From the NCBI GenBank assembly GCA_002427745.1, contig DIYF01000072.1, forward strand, positions 1 to 64,000: DNA of 64,000 bases. The letters are read 5' to 3'. Each line of letters opens with the position of its first letter. Within the stretch, counting starts at the first letter, position 1. This DNA comes from Roseivirga sp. UBA6061 (GTDB lineage: Bacteria > Bacteroidota > Bacteroidia > Cytophagales > Cyclobacteriaceae). The notes beneath the pieces were generated by a model that made no database searches, had not been told where the DNA came from, and saw nothing but the letters and a program-made list of their open reading frames with translations. The translations under genes were made by a program, and so were the position numbers. Of the stretch, positions 8,650 through 16,646 are shown piece after piece.

Positions 8650-9738
8650 ATGAACAAAAAGCCTGGTTTCCTGCTTTTACTTCTTCTCACTTTTACCACA
8701 GCACTCTCTGCACAAACTGTAACATTTGAAGAGTATGACCCCCCCTCTACACTGAAAGTACCGGAGAACCCCGTGACGCGTGCCAGGTTTCCCTTCATCG
8801 ACATTCACAGTCACCAATGGCGCATGGGAGAGCGGGACCTGAACAAGCTGGCCTCTGAAATGGACGGGATCAACATGGGCCTGATGGTAAACCTTAGTGG
8901 CGGAAGTGGCAAAAACATAGTAGACGCCATTAGAAATATCAAAACCAATCAGCCACAACGGTTCATAGTCTTTGCCAATGTAAACTTTAGCAATGTAGGC
9001 GCAGAAGACTGGGGGGAGCGTGCTGCCGCTCAGCTTCAAAGAGATTACGACCAGGGAGCCAGGGGACTGAAGATCTTTAAAAGCCTGGGTTTTTCTGTGA
9101 AAGACAAGGATGGCAACCGGGTAGCTGTAGACGATCCACGCCTCGACCCCGTCTGGGCCAAATGTGGTGAGCTGGGCATTCCTGTACTGATCCATACAGC
9201 TGACCCCAAACCTTTCTGGGATGACCATGATGCCGATAATGAAAGGTGGCTTGAGCTGAAGCTGAGACCTCGCAGAAAGAGAGGCCCCGATAACCCTGTA
9301 CCCTGGGAAACCCTGATTCAGGAGCAGCACAATATGTTCAAAAAGCATAAGAACACTATTTTCATTGCGGCTCACATGGGCTGGTTTGCCAATGACCTGA
9401 CGAAGCTGGGTAGCCTGTTGGACCAAATGCCCAATATGATGGTTGAGATTGGAGCTGTGATTGCCGAGCTGGGCCGTCAACCCAGGTTCGCCAAAAGGTT
9501 TCTGGAGAAATATCAGGATCGCGTGCTCTTCGGAAAGGATGCGTATAACCCCGATGAATACGCTACCTACTTCAGGGTACTGGAAACAGAAGATGAGTAT
9601 TTTCCTTATTACAAGCGCTACCATGCTTTCTGGAAAATGTATGGCCTGGGACTGTCTGATGAGGTGCTGAAAAAGATATACTATAAGAATGCCCTGCGCA
9701 TCGTTCCGGATATTGACAGCTCTATATTTCCTGAGTAG
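8650..9738 (+). CDS. Secreted amidohydrolase-family metal-dependent hydrolase
   Basis: 362 residues with a Sec signal peptide (residues 1-21, ending TTALSAQ). The mature part has the amidohydrolase-2 TIM-barrel signature: FIDIHSH (His53, His55) on strand 1, a central IHTADP histidine, FIAAHMGW, and a late VLFGKDAY with the catalytic aspartate. Family members hydrolyse or decarboxylate ring and acyl substrates with one metal ion. Divergent from the SDR/epimerase pair with 240 bases between them. An imperfect promoter (TTG at 8537, AAACTTTG at 8558-8565) may serve it. The substrate is unknown. Confidence 0.88.
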   Translation: MNKKPGFLLLLLLTFTTALSAQTVTFEEYDPPSTLKVPENPVTRARFPFIDIHSHQWRMGERDLNKLASEMDGINMGLMVNLSGGSGKNIVDAIRNIKTNQPQRFIVFANVNFSNVGAEDWGERAAAQLQRDYDQGARGLKIFKSLGFSVKDKDGNRVAVDDPRLDPVWAKCGELGIPVLIHTADPKPFWDDHDADNERWLELKLRPRRKRGPDNPVPWETLIQEQHNMFKKHKNTIFIAAHMGWFANDLTKLGSLLDQMPNMMVEIGAVIAELGRQPRFAKRFLEKYQDRVLFGKDAYNPDEYATYFRVLETEDEYFPYYKRYHAFWKMYGLGLSDEVLKKIYYKNALRIVPDIDSSIFPE

Positions 9739-9842
9739 ATGCTTATAAAACCCATGACTTTGCTTAGTATCTCAAACGCCCGATTCATCCGCCAATTATG
9801 CTGATCCAGTACGAAAGCCTTCAGCAGGCTCAACTGAACAAC

Positions 9843-9850
9843 TATGTTTG
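9843..9850 (+). promoter_or_regulatory. Candidate -7 element (TATGTTTG) before the first repeat protein
   Basis: TATGTTTG is an exact TAnnTTTG match 34 bases before the ATG at 9885. No clear -33 TTTG is seen. It lies inside the longer possible reading frame (from 9798), which argues that translation starts downstream of it. Confidence 0.4.
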
Positions 9851-9884
9851 TAGTATGTATAAGCATAAACAAACACGCATAGCA

Positions 9885-11135
9885 ATGATGAGGAAGGTGC
9901 TTTTAGCAGTAGGGATTGCCGTGGGAATGCTGGTCATTGTCACACAGGCAAATGCACAGGAGAAAAATGTGTTTATGTATGGAACGGTAACCACCATATC
10001 TGGTGATGCCTATACCGGCCCCATTCGCTGGGGTAGCGATGAGGTCTATTGGATGGAGACATTCAACGCTCAAAAGACTTCAAACGATTTTCTGAGGTTT
10101 CTCTCAAAACAAGAGGCAGAAAACATATCTAATCAAAGTGAAGGCAAGTCCTGGATGGGTATCAACTGGAGGTCTCTCAATATCTGGGAAGACAAGTTCA
10201 GCCGAAGTAACCATCAGTTTGATACACAATTCGGAGATATTAAATCAGTGGAGCCCACAGCAAAGGACAAGGCCCGTCTGACGCTCAAAAATGGAGTGAT
10301 TCTGGAAGTGAATGGCAGTGGCTATGAAGATGTGGGAACCAGCGTAAGGATATATGATGAAGAGCTGGGTGAAGTAAAGCTCAACTGGAGCCGCATTGAG
10401 AAGGTAGATTTTATGGAGCCTGCTAAAACACCCTCTTACAGTTTTGGCAAACCTATTTACGCCCGGGTAAATGCAGGCCGTAAAGGTACTTTTGAAGGCT
10501 TGATTCAATGGGACAAAGACGAGCGTTTTATGGAAGAAGTGCTTGACGGCAAAGACCGCAATGGTGATAAGGAAATTCCTTTCCGCAGCATCAGCAAAAT
10601 TGTGAAAGGCCGTAGCGGTGCTGAAGTGACCCTGCACTCAGGAAGACAGCTGGTGCTCACGGGTACGCGGGATGTGAACAGCAACAATGCGGGTATTGTG
10701 GTTAACGCCCCGGGTTTAGGCCAGGTGACTATTCCATGGAGAGATTTTGAGGAAATGGAAATCTTAGATAAGGGCTCGGGTCTTGCCTATAGTGATTTTC
10801 CGGTATCACAGGGACTTTCTGCCACAATCGTGACCATTGACGGAGACGAGCATAATGGCCTGATCGCCTTCGATCTGGATGAGGCGTGGGAGTTTGAAAT
10901 ACTGGACGCCAAAGATGATAATGTCGAATTCAAAATTCCGATGCGGAATATTAAAAATATCATCCCGAAGAACAGCAGCTACTCCACTGTAGTAATGCGA
11001 AATGGCACAGACTGGCTTTTGGGCGATCACAGAGATGTATCTGAAAGTAATAGTGGAGTACTTATATTTACTTCTAAGAACAGTGACCCTGTATATGTTC
11101 GCTGGTCACGGATCGATGAGATCATTTTTGACTAA
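9885..11135 (+). CDS. Secreted three-repeat beta-rich protein, unknown function (paralog A)
   Basis: 416 residues from the ATG at 9885. A second ATG follows at 9888; the frame opens earlier, at 9798, but that would put 29 residues in front of a clear signal peptide (MMRKVLLAVGIAVGMLVIV, cleavage after NAQ). The mature protein consists of three repeats of about 105-150 residues (about 30-178, 190-293, 309-416). Each starts with a pattern like G-V-x-T-x-x-G-D-x-x-x-G-x-I-x-W-x-x-D-E, has a middle I-x-x-I segment and VxLxNG, then D-V-x-x-x-N-x-G-I-x-V, and ends W-x-x-I/F-x-x-x-x-F. It is strongly related to the gene at 13271. No known enzymatic motif is seen. It is followed after 13 bases by a LytS-type kinase and its regulator, so it may be a partner or sensor accessory of that pair. 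Confidence 0.85.
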   Translation: MMRKVLLAVGIAVGMLVIVTQANAQEKNVFMYGTVTTISGDAYTGPIRWGSDEVYWMETFNAQKTSNDFLRFLSKQEAENISNQSEGKSWMGINWRSLNIWEDKFSRSNHQFDTQFGDIKSVEPTAKDKARLTLKNGVILEVNGSGYEDVGTSVRIYDEELGEVKLNWSRIEKVDFMEPAKTPSYSFGKPIYARVNAGRKGTFEGLIQWDKDERFMEEVLDGKDRNGDKEIPFRSISKIVKGRSGAEVTLHSGRQLVLTGTRDVNSNNAGIVVNAPGLGQVTIPWRDFEEMEILDKGSGLAYSDFPVSQGLSATIVTIDGDEHNGLIAFDLDEAWEFEILDAKDDNVEFKIPMRNIKNIIPKNSSYSTVVMRNGTDWLLGDHRDVSESNSGVLIFTSKNSDPVYVRWSRIDEIIFD

Positions 11136-11148
11136 TTCCTGAATACTC

Positions 11149-12171
11149 TTGAATTCACTTACCCGCTCTCAGATAATCCAGGGGGTTATCATTCTGGTGA
11201 TTATTGCAGCGATCTTTCTGGTGCTGTACAACACCGATGCCGCCCCCGAGCTTTATCTTACCACCGGCTGGGTAATAGCCGTACTCGGGCTCATCTTTCT
11301 GGGCAACAGACTGCTCACCAAACTCCTGGACCGAAGGTTACCCTGGCTTCAGCATGGCAATAAAAGGTTTTACTGGCAGCTCTCTCTCGGGATCCTTCTG
11401 TCATTACTGATCATCAACATTAGTTATCTCATCTTTAAGCTGTTGCTGACGCAGGACCCACCCGACATGGCACAGATTACTACAATGAATGCATTGGGCA
11501 CTCTGATTCTCTTACCGACTATTTCTATCAATTTCGGTATTCAGTTCCTGAAAAACTGGAAGAATGCCCAACTGGCATCCGAGGAGTTTCAGAAAGAATC
11601 AATCAAGGCAGAACTTGAAGCTCTCAAGAATCACCTCGATCCGCACTTTCTCTTTAACAATCTCAATATACTTTCCTCTCTGATCTCTAAAGACCAAAAG
11701 CTGTCGCAGTCTTACCTGGAAAAGTTTGCGGAGGTCTATCGGATTATACTACAAAGTAGCTCTGAAGAGCTGGTGGCATTACATGAAGAGCTTGATTTTA
11801 TAAGTGCCTATATGTATCTGCTCCAAATCAGATTTGAAGATACCATACAGCTGGACATCAATATTGAGCCGGAGAATAAGCAATACTATCTGCCTCCGCT
11901 TACCCTGCAAATGCTGATAGAAAACGCTATCAAGCACAATGTTATCACAGAAATTTGTCCCTTAAAAATGAGTATTGAATGCCGGGACCGATATCTTGTG
12001 ATTAAGAATAACCTTCAGGAAAAGAAGGTAGCCGCAAGAAACAGTAGTAAAACCGGCATTAAAAATATCGAAAGGCGATATTCCTACTTCACCAATAAAC
12101 AGGTGGAAGTCTTTAGGAATGAGCAGTCTTTCATAGTCAAAGTACCTCTAATTGATATTACCACCATCTAA
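11149..12171 (+). CDS. LytS/YehU-type sensor histidine kinase (PF06580 family)
   Basis: 340 residues from a TTG codon; no ATG occurs in frame before residue 107, so TTG initiation is likely. Four membrane helices (about 9-27, 36-54, 74-98, 112-133) with short loops form the sensor part. The cytoplasmic half has the His_kinase motif NHLDPHFLFNNLN with the phospho-acceptor His166, an N-box MLIENAIKHN, and a degenerate G-box TGIKNIERR. The enzyme phosphorylates itself and then the LytTR regulator encoded 10 bases downstream. It starts 13 bases after the stop of repeat protein A, so the three genes look like one operon. Confidence 0.92.
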   Translation: MNSLTRSQIIQGVIILVIIAAIFLVLYNTDAAPELYLTTGWVIAVLGLIFLGNRLLTKLLDRRLPWLQHGNKRFYWQLSLGILLSLLIINISYLIFKLLLTQDPPDMAQITTMNALGTLILLPTISINFGIQFLKNWKNAQLASEEFQKESIKAELEALKNHLDPHFLFNNLNILSSLISKDQKLSQSYLEKFAEVYRIILQSSSEELVALHEELDFISAYMYLLQIRFEDTIQLDINIEPENKQYYLPPLTLQMLIENAIKHNVITEICPLKMSIECRDRYLVIKNNLQEKKVAARNSSKTGIKNIERRYSYFTNKQVEVFRNEQSFIVKVPLIDITTI

Positions 12172-12181
12172 ACAGCACACC

Positions 12182-12943
12182 ATGAACGTACTGATTTTTG
12201 AAGACGAAAAACTTGCCTCTGAAAGACTGATTGAACTGCTGAAAGAGTTAAGGCCTTCAATGCAGGTGGCCGGTAGTGTCAAATCCGTAGAGGCAGCCGT
12301 GCTTTGGCTGGAAAACAATGATCAGCCTGACCTGATAATCAGTGATATTCAATTGCTGGATGGTACCAGCTTCGAGATCTTTTCCCAGGTAGAGGTGACC
12401 TGCCCGGTAATCTTTACCACCGCCTACGATCAGTATGCCATCAAAGCCTTTGAGGTAAACAGCGTAGATTATCTACTCAAACCTATCGGGCAGGACAAAC
12501 TGGAAGCCGCATTGGTTAAGTTCGAAGCCAAGGCCACCAGCGATACCAATAATGGTTTTGACATCGAGCAGATCAGAAGCCTGCTGGGCTCTACCTCCCC
12601 GGAGTATAAGTCCAGGTTTCTGGTAAAGGTGGGTCAGCGCATCCGTGCCATTCCTATTGAAAAGGTCGCCTACTTCTTTTCGCGCGATAAGCTGACCTAC
12701 ATAGTTACCTTCGATAGTCAGAAATATCCCATAGACCAAACCCTGGAAGAGCTGGAAGGCCTTATTAACCCCAAAGACTTCTTCCGTGTCAATAGGAAAT
12801 TCGTGGTTCATTTCAACTCTGTCACAGATATTCACCCATACTTCAAAGGCAGAGTAAAACTCGGGCTCAGTCCACATATTGAAGAAGAGATTGTGGTGAG
12901 CTCTGAAAAGACCCCTGTATTCAAACGCTGGCTGGATCAGTAA
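12182..12943 (+). CDS. LytTR-type response regulator
   Basis: 253 residues starting at ATG 12182 (MNVLIFEDEKLASERL); the frame open from 12152 overlaps the kinase gene and is less likely. Receiver domain 1-120 with acidic pocket FEDE, phospho-acceptor Asp55 (IISDIQLLDG), the TTAYDQYA threonine and KPI lysine. The C-terminal LytTR domain (about 150-253) has FLVKVGQRIRAIPIEKV and FFRVNRKFVVH. LytTR proteins bind paired direct repeats about 21 bases apart. A matching repeat pair is present in front of the downstream paralog gene at 13271, so that gene is a plausible target. Confidence 0.94.
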   Translation: MNVLIFEDEKLASERLIELLKELRPSMQVAGSVKSVEAAVLWLENNDQPDLIISDIQLLDGTSFEIFSQVEVTCPVIFTTAYDQYAIKAFEVNSVDYLLKPIGQDKLEAALVKFEAKATSDTNNGFDIEQIRSLLGSTSPEYKSRFLVKVGQRIRAIPIEKVAYFFSRDKLTYIVTFDSQKYPIDQTLEELEGLINPKDFFRVNRKFVVHFNSVTDIHPYFKGRVKLGLSPHIEEEIVVSSEKTPVFKRWLDQ

Positions 12944-13270
12944 CCTCATATAGCAGGTCATTTTGGATGTTTACTCACCACACTGTGGCTGAGGCTACAT
13001 AAGTGGTTGTGACAATATCTCTTTCATGACATTCCTGCTCTTCTCAAATCCCAAAACTCCCGCCTGCGGTTATTAAGCTAAACTGTCTGACTACTTATGT
13101 CCGATATCTAAAATCTTCTCACTACTGAATCAGGCAGTCGGGTTCAGTTCGGGTACGTCCCGATTCGGTTGGAAAAAAAACCGATATAGCCCAACTACAT
13201 TTCTGGCGCGGAATATTCCTCACATATTTGATTGTCGATAAAGAATAAGAACAACTCAAAATAAACAACA
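12944..13270. other. Intergenic leader region of the second repeat-protein gene
   Basis: 327 bases without a gene. It contains a short CCACACTGTGG palindrome at about 12979-12989 without a T run, a candidate LytTR operator (13143-13172), a palindrome CGGGTACGTCCCG at 13150-13162, and an imperfect -7 element CATATTTG at 13223-13230 that would give a leader of about 35 bases. No tRNA or small ORF of note was seen. Confidence 0.5.
13143..13172 (+). promoter_or_regulatory. Direct repeat with 21-base period, candidate LytTR operator
   Basis: TTCAGTTCG (13143-13151) and TTCGGTTGG (13164-13172) share 7 of 9 bases at an exact 21-base period, the spacing known for LytTR-domain binding sites. The pair lies about 50-80 bases upstream of the likely -7 element of the repeat-protein gene, a usual place for an activator. 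It starts 200 bases downstream of the LytTR gene. Binding is inferred. Confidence 0.45.
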
Positions 13271-14497
13271 ATGAAATTACTGTCTAAATCGGTTATACTG
13301 GCAATCTTCGCCTTAACTACCTTTACATTACATGGTCAGGATGATGGATTCATCTATGGCACACTTACCACCATTGATGGTGATACTTACACGGGTCAGA
13401 TTCGCTGGGGCAAAGAGGAAGCCTACTGGACTGACATCTTCAACGGAACTAAGGAAGACAACGACAATTACCGCCACCTTTCCAGAGATGAGCGCGATGA
13501 CCTGAGGAGAGATCGCGGTCGTAGAAATGGCTGGAGATGGAGTGGCATCAGGGTCAACTGGAATAGTGATTATGAAACTACTCATGAATTCCAGGCCCGC
13601 TTCGGTGACATTTCTAAAATAGAAATGAGAAGAAGGTCCGAAGTAGAACTTACGCTCAGAAATGGTGAGCAGTTCTACATCGAAGATGGTTCTAACGATT
13701 TCGGTGCCGACATCACCATCATGGATGATGAAATGGGTAAAATGAAGTTTCGCTGGAGCCGTGTAGAGATGGTGGAGTTCAAAGATGCTCCTAAAAACCT
13801 GAGCTCTAAGCTGGGTGAACCACTGTACGGAACCGTAGAGTACTATGGTGGAGAACTCACAGGTGTTATCCAGTGGGATCATGACGAAAGATTGTCTACA
13901 GATAAGCTGGATGGTGACACCCGAGATGGTGACATGGCTATCGAATTTGGTAAACTGAGATCAATTGAAAGAGATCGTTCAGGAAGTAATGTAGTAACCA
14001 AATCAGGTCGTGAGCTTTACCTGAGAGGATCAAATGATGTGAACAGCGAAAACAGAGGTATCATTGTCACTACTGATTTCGGACGTGTGGACATTCCATG
14101 GAGAGAGTTCAAAAAAGTAACTTTCGCTGACAAGCCTTCTTCAATCAGAAACTACAGCTCATTCAGCGGCCTGAAAAAACTGTCGGGCACTGTAAAAACA
14201 TCAGATGGTGAAACGTTGAGCGGAGACATCATTTTCGATCTGGATGAGGAATACAACTTTGAAATGCTCCAGGGTAAGGATGACGATGTGGAATACATCA
14301 TCCCTATGGAAAGCATCAAAACAATCATTCCTAAGAATTACGACAACTCCAGAGTTATTCTGAAAAACGGAACGGAGTTAATGTTGGGAGAAGCAAGAGA
14401 TGTAAGCGAAGACAACGATGGTGTTTTAGTCTTCACATCAAATGGAGATCCGACTTACGTAAGATGGGAAGACGTAAAAGAAATTACATTCAATTAA
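13271..14497 (+). CDS. Secreted three-repeat beta-rich protein, unknown function (paralog B)
   Basis: 408 residues with a signal peptide (about 1-22, ending LHGQ). Three repeats (about 28-172, 184-287, 303-408) match those of the gene at 9885 in order and sequence: FIYGTLTTIDGDTYTGQIRWG opens the first, VDIPWREFKKVTF closes the second and YVRWEDVKEITF closes the third. The first repeat has an Arg/Asp-rich insert (about 70-95, RDERDDLRRDRGRRNGWRW). No catalytic motif is visible; the short-strand, G-x-I-x-W-D pattern suggests small beta-barrels, which is inference. It has its own leader and a strong terminator, so it is probably a single-gene transcript under the LytTR pair. Confidence 0.87.
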   Translation: MKLLSKSVILAIFALTTFTLHGQDDGFIYGTLTTIDGDTYTGQIRWGKEEAYWTDIFNGTKEDNDNYRHLSRDERDDLRRDRGRRNGWRWSGIRVNWNSDYETTHEFQARFGDISKIEMRRRSEVELTLRNGEQFYIEDGSNDFGADITIMDDEMGKMKFRWSRVEMVEFKDAPKNLSSKLGEPLYGTVEYYGGELTGVIQWDHDERLSTDKLDGDTRDGDMAIEFGKLRSIERDRSGSNVVTKSGRELYLRGSNDVNSENRGIIVTTDFGRVDIPWREFKKVTFADKPSSIRNYSSFSGLKKLSGTVKTSDGETLSGDIIFDLDEEYNFEMLQGKDDDVEYIIPMESIKTIIPKNYDNSRVILKNGTELMLGEARDVSEDNDGVLVFTSNGDPTYVRWEDVKEITFN

Positions 14498-14813
14498 TCG
14501 GTCATATAAAACAGAGCCCACCCCGTGAATGGGGATAAGGTCAAGAGCTTACTCTTCATAGGTCAATTACTCGGGGTCACACTGGTCAGTGTGGCCTCGT
14601 TTTTTTAATAATGAACAAGTTCACTCGTCCGACCACTTATAGCAGTCGGACGATTCAAGGCTCTTTTTTTGAGTGTCACCCTCAATTTGATCGAGAGTCT
14701 CAGCCATGCAGGGTATACGGGATTAAGGAAGATTGTTTGAGGGCCTGAAGCTCAGATGTGACGGTTCCTGGTCAGGAAGGAATGGTAACCGCAATTGTAT
14801 TAAGGACTTAAAC
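14498..14813. other. Intergenic region after the repeat-protein gene
   Basis: 316 bases between two genes that point toward each other. It holds a small CCCC/GGGG hairpin (about 14521-14534) and the strong terminator at 14572-14606. From 14607 to 14813 I see nothing recognisable. Confidence 0.5.
14572..14606 (+). terminator. Intrinsic terminator of the second repeat-protein gene
   Basis: A 12-bp stem (14572-14583 with 14588-14599, two G-U pairs) with a GGTC loop is followed directly by seven T (14600-14606). Confidence 0.85.
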
Positions 14814-15788
14814 TCAATTGCCAATAAACTCCTCTATTCGGGTCAGCAGGCCTTCTGAATTCCCGATTTGTTCATCGGGCATGAGTCGACCGGGAAAGGT
14901 CTCTTTATCGCTGTCGGCAATGTAGTTGGTGGCTAATACCAGGATATCGCTGTTAGACAAAGTGAAAGACTCCGTCACTGAAGCCAGCCCACAGGTAGGC
15001 CTGCCAATTACCAAAGTATTGGGCCTGTTCTTGAAGGCAATCATGGCTGCCTCACCCGCTCCGGCAGTTGGCAGATCTATTACCACCACAACCTTCGCAT
15101 CAGGGTCCATAATGATATAAGGGTCTGTCACCACGGTCTGCTTATCATTAGGTGATCTTACAAAAGCTGCATCATCTGAATAACCCCATGGAATTTCCGT
15201 TCCCTCCGCATCAATAAAGTAACCGAGCGTCCCTTGCTGATAAAAAGGCCCCAGGGCAGCAATGACGGGGTAGATGTTTCCTCCGTTCACAGTGCTCAAA
15301 TCTATCACCCAACCGCGAGTATCCGGCCCGTCCTGCGTCCGTGCCCTGTTATGGCGATCACCGGCAAAAAGCGTGGCTTGCTGGTTTGACCCTATAAAAG
15401 ATCGCATCTGAATATATCCGATATCGCTGGGCAGGCCACCAAAGTCATAGCCACCGCCATTACAGTTAGCTTCTGTTTCAAATATATTATTGCCATTAAG
15501 CCGGGAATAAAAGCTCTGATTATCCCCCATGGCGCGTAGAAATATTCTGATCGCTTCATCAAAACCATCACTGGCTCTGGTTTCCAGCATTTGAGTTCTG
15601 AGGGCATCCCAATCGATAGTGAGCCGATTAAGGGCCCTTTGTTGCGCTACCTGCAGTACCTCCTCAATGGCCAGAATATCTTCATCAACGGAACTGTCTT
15701 CGGGTTCACCACATTGCAGAAATAAAAGGGCTGCTGTTGCTGAAAAGAGTAGTATAAATCTCAGTTTGGGTAATCTCAACCTGTCCAT
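14814..15788 (-). CDS. S41-peptidase-fold lipoprotein, probably without the serine nucleophile
   Basis: 324 residues with a lipoprotein signal (LLFLQCGE, Cys26), so it should be anchored in a membrane outside the cytoplasm. The peptidase S41 core is visible from about residue 120: DIGYIQMRSF, RGWVIDLSTVNGGN (about 158-171), VVVVIDLPTAGAGEAAMIAF (about 223-242) and TLVIGRPTCG. In active S41 enzymes the nucleophile is the Ser in the TA-S-x-x-E element; here the reading is T-A-G-A-G-E with Gly233, checked on the DNA. The basic residue usually found in the TFGK segment is also absent (RPTCGLAS). It may be a binding protein rather than a protease. No neighbour explains its role. Confidence 0.8.
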   Translation of the reverse strand: MDRLRLPKLRFILLFSATAALLFLQCGEPEDSSVDEDILAIEEVLQVAQQRALNRLTIDWDALRTQMLETRASDGFDEAIRIFLRAMGDNQSFYSRLNGNNIFETEANCNGGGYDFGGLPSDIGYIQMRSFIGSNQQATLFAGDRHNRARTQDGPDTRGWVIDLSTVNGGNIYPVIAALGPFYQQGTLGYFIDAEGTEIPWGYSDDAAFVRSPNDKQTVVTDPYIIMDPDAKVVVVIDLPTAGAGEAAMIAFKNRPNTLVIGRPTCGLASVTESFTLSNSDILVLATNYIADSDKETFPGRLMPDEQIGNSEGLLTRIEEFIGN

Positions 15789-15882
15789 AATGACGACATT
15801 GTGCTTCTTACTAATTTCTGTAAAAAAGTCGTAAGCCTGATGACTTAACTTAAATAAGCCTGAAAAGTTAAATGAGCCTGAA

Positions 15883-16509
15883 TCAGAAGGTGTACAGAAA
15901 GTACAGAAACAGCACTATCCACAATACATCCACAAAGTGCCAGAAATCCGTCAGCATCTTCAGCTTCACCTTCTGGTAAGGGTTGGTTGTGTACATCAGC
16001 TGATTTACCACATCTTTTGATACTTTATGACAGTGCATCAAAGAGGCCAGCAGAAAGATCATAATGCCTGCCATATGCAAAACGTGCAAGCCCGAAATCA
16101 CGTAGAGATAAACCCTACTGCGGTCTCCGGAAAACGAGATTCCGTTTTGTTCCAGCTCTTTCCAGCCTGTCAACTGACTCATAGAGAATATAAGCCCCAA
16201 CAGAAAGGTAAGCCCCATCCATTTTTTCAGGTCTTCCAGGTCATCTTTTTCAAAGGCCGGGATTACTTTCGAGACACAAAAGCTGGAGAGTAAAATTACC
16301 ATAGTACTCACCACAAATGACTTGGGAAACTTTGCATTAATCAGCTCTGCTGCTTCAGGCCTGCTTGCAGCAAAGGCCACGATCATAAAGAGGAATATGA
16401 TGGCACTGCCAATCATACTTACATAAAGCATGACCTGATGAGGATGCAGTTGCTCCATCTTTCTGTAGGCCTCTTGCCTCAGGTCAAACCTTACTTTTTC
16501 TTTCCTCAT
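15883..16509 (-). CDS. Cytochrome c oxidase subunit III-like membrane protein
   Basis: 208 residues from the ATG at 16507-16509 (MRKEKVRFDLRQEAYRKM). The frame opens 18 codons earlier at 16563, but those extra residues would put a hydrophobic stretch before a charged cytoplasmic start. Five membrane helices are seen; the last two carry the family features YVISGLHVLHMAGIMIFL and FWHFVDVLWIVLFLYFLY. Subunit III of haem-copper oxidases is a structural subunit of the respiratory terminal oxidase. It stands alone here, away from subunits I and II, and is divergent from mfd. Confidence 0.8.
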   Translation of the reverse strand: MRKEKVRFDLRQEAYRKMEQLHPHQVMLYVSMIGSAIIFLFMIVAFAASRPEAAELINAKFPKSFVVSTMVILLSSFCVSKVIPAFEKDDLEDLKKWMGLTFLLGLIFSMSQLTGWKELEQNGISFSGDRSRVYLYVISGLHVLHMAGIMIFLLASLMHCHKVSKDVVNQLMYTTNPYQKVKLKMLTDFWHFVDVLWIVLFLYFLYTF

Positions 16510-16589
16510 AGTGATTGATGCAGGTAACTTTTGTGACAGCCAGAAGGTTATCACAAAGGCCAACTAATTTACAAACGACTTTTCTTTAG

Positions 16590-16623
16590 TTTGGTCACAT
16601 AAATTAATTATTAATTACATTTG
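16590..16623 (+). promoter_or_regulatory. Bacteroidota-type promoter of mfd
   Basis: TTTG (16590-16593), 22 bases, then TACATTTG (16616-16623), an exact TAnnTTTG element. The predicted transcript starts near 16630, about 17 bases before the TTG start codon of mfd, which supports that start. Confidence 0.65.
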
Positions 16624-16646
16624 CGTCCCCTGCAAGCCGTCATCCC

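Noticed and set aside
8677..9624. Open 315-codon minus-strand frame
   Set aside because: It is entirely antisense to the amidohydrolase, whose motifs are clear; the translated shadow has no recognisable domain.
13140..13175. GGTTC-like and CCCG stretch recalling a tRNA T-arm
   Set aside because: No acceptor, D or anticodon stem can be drawn around it; the direct-repeat reading fits better.
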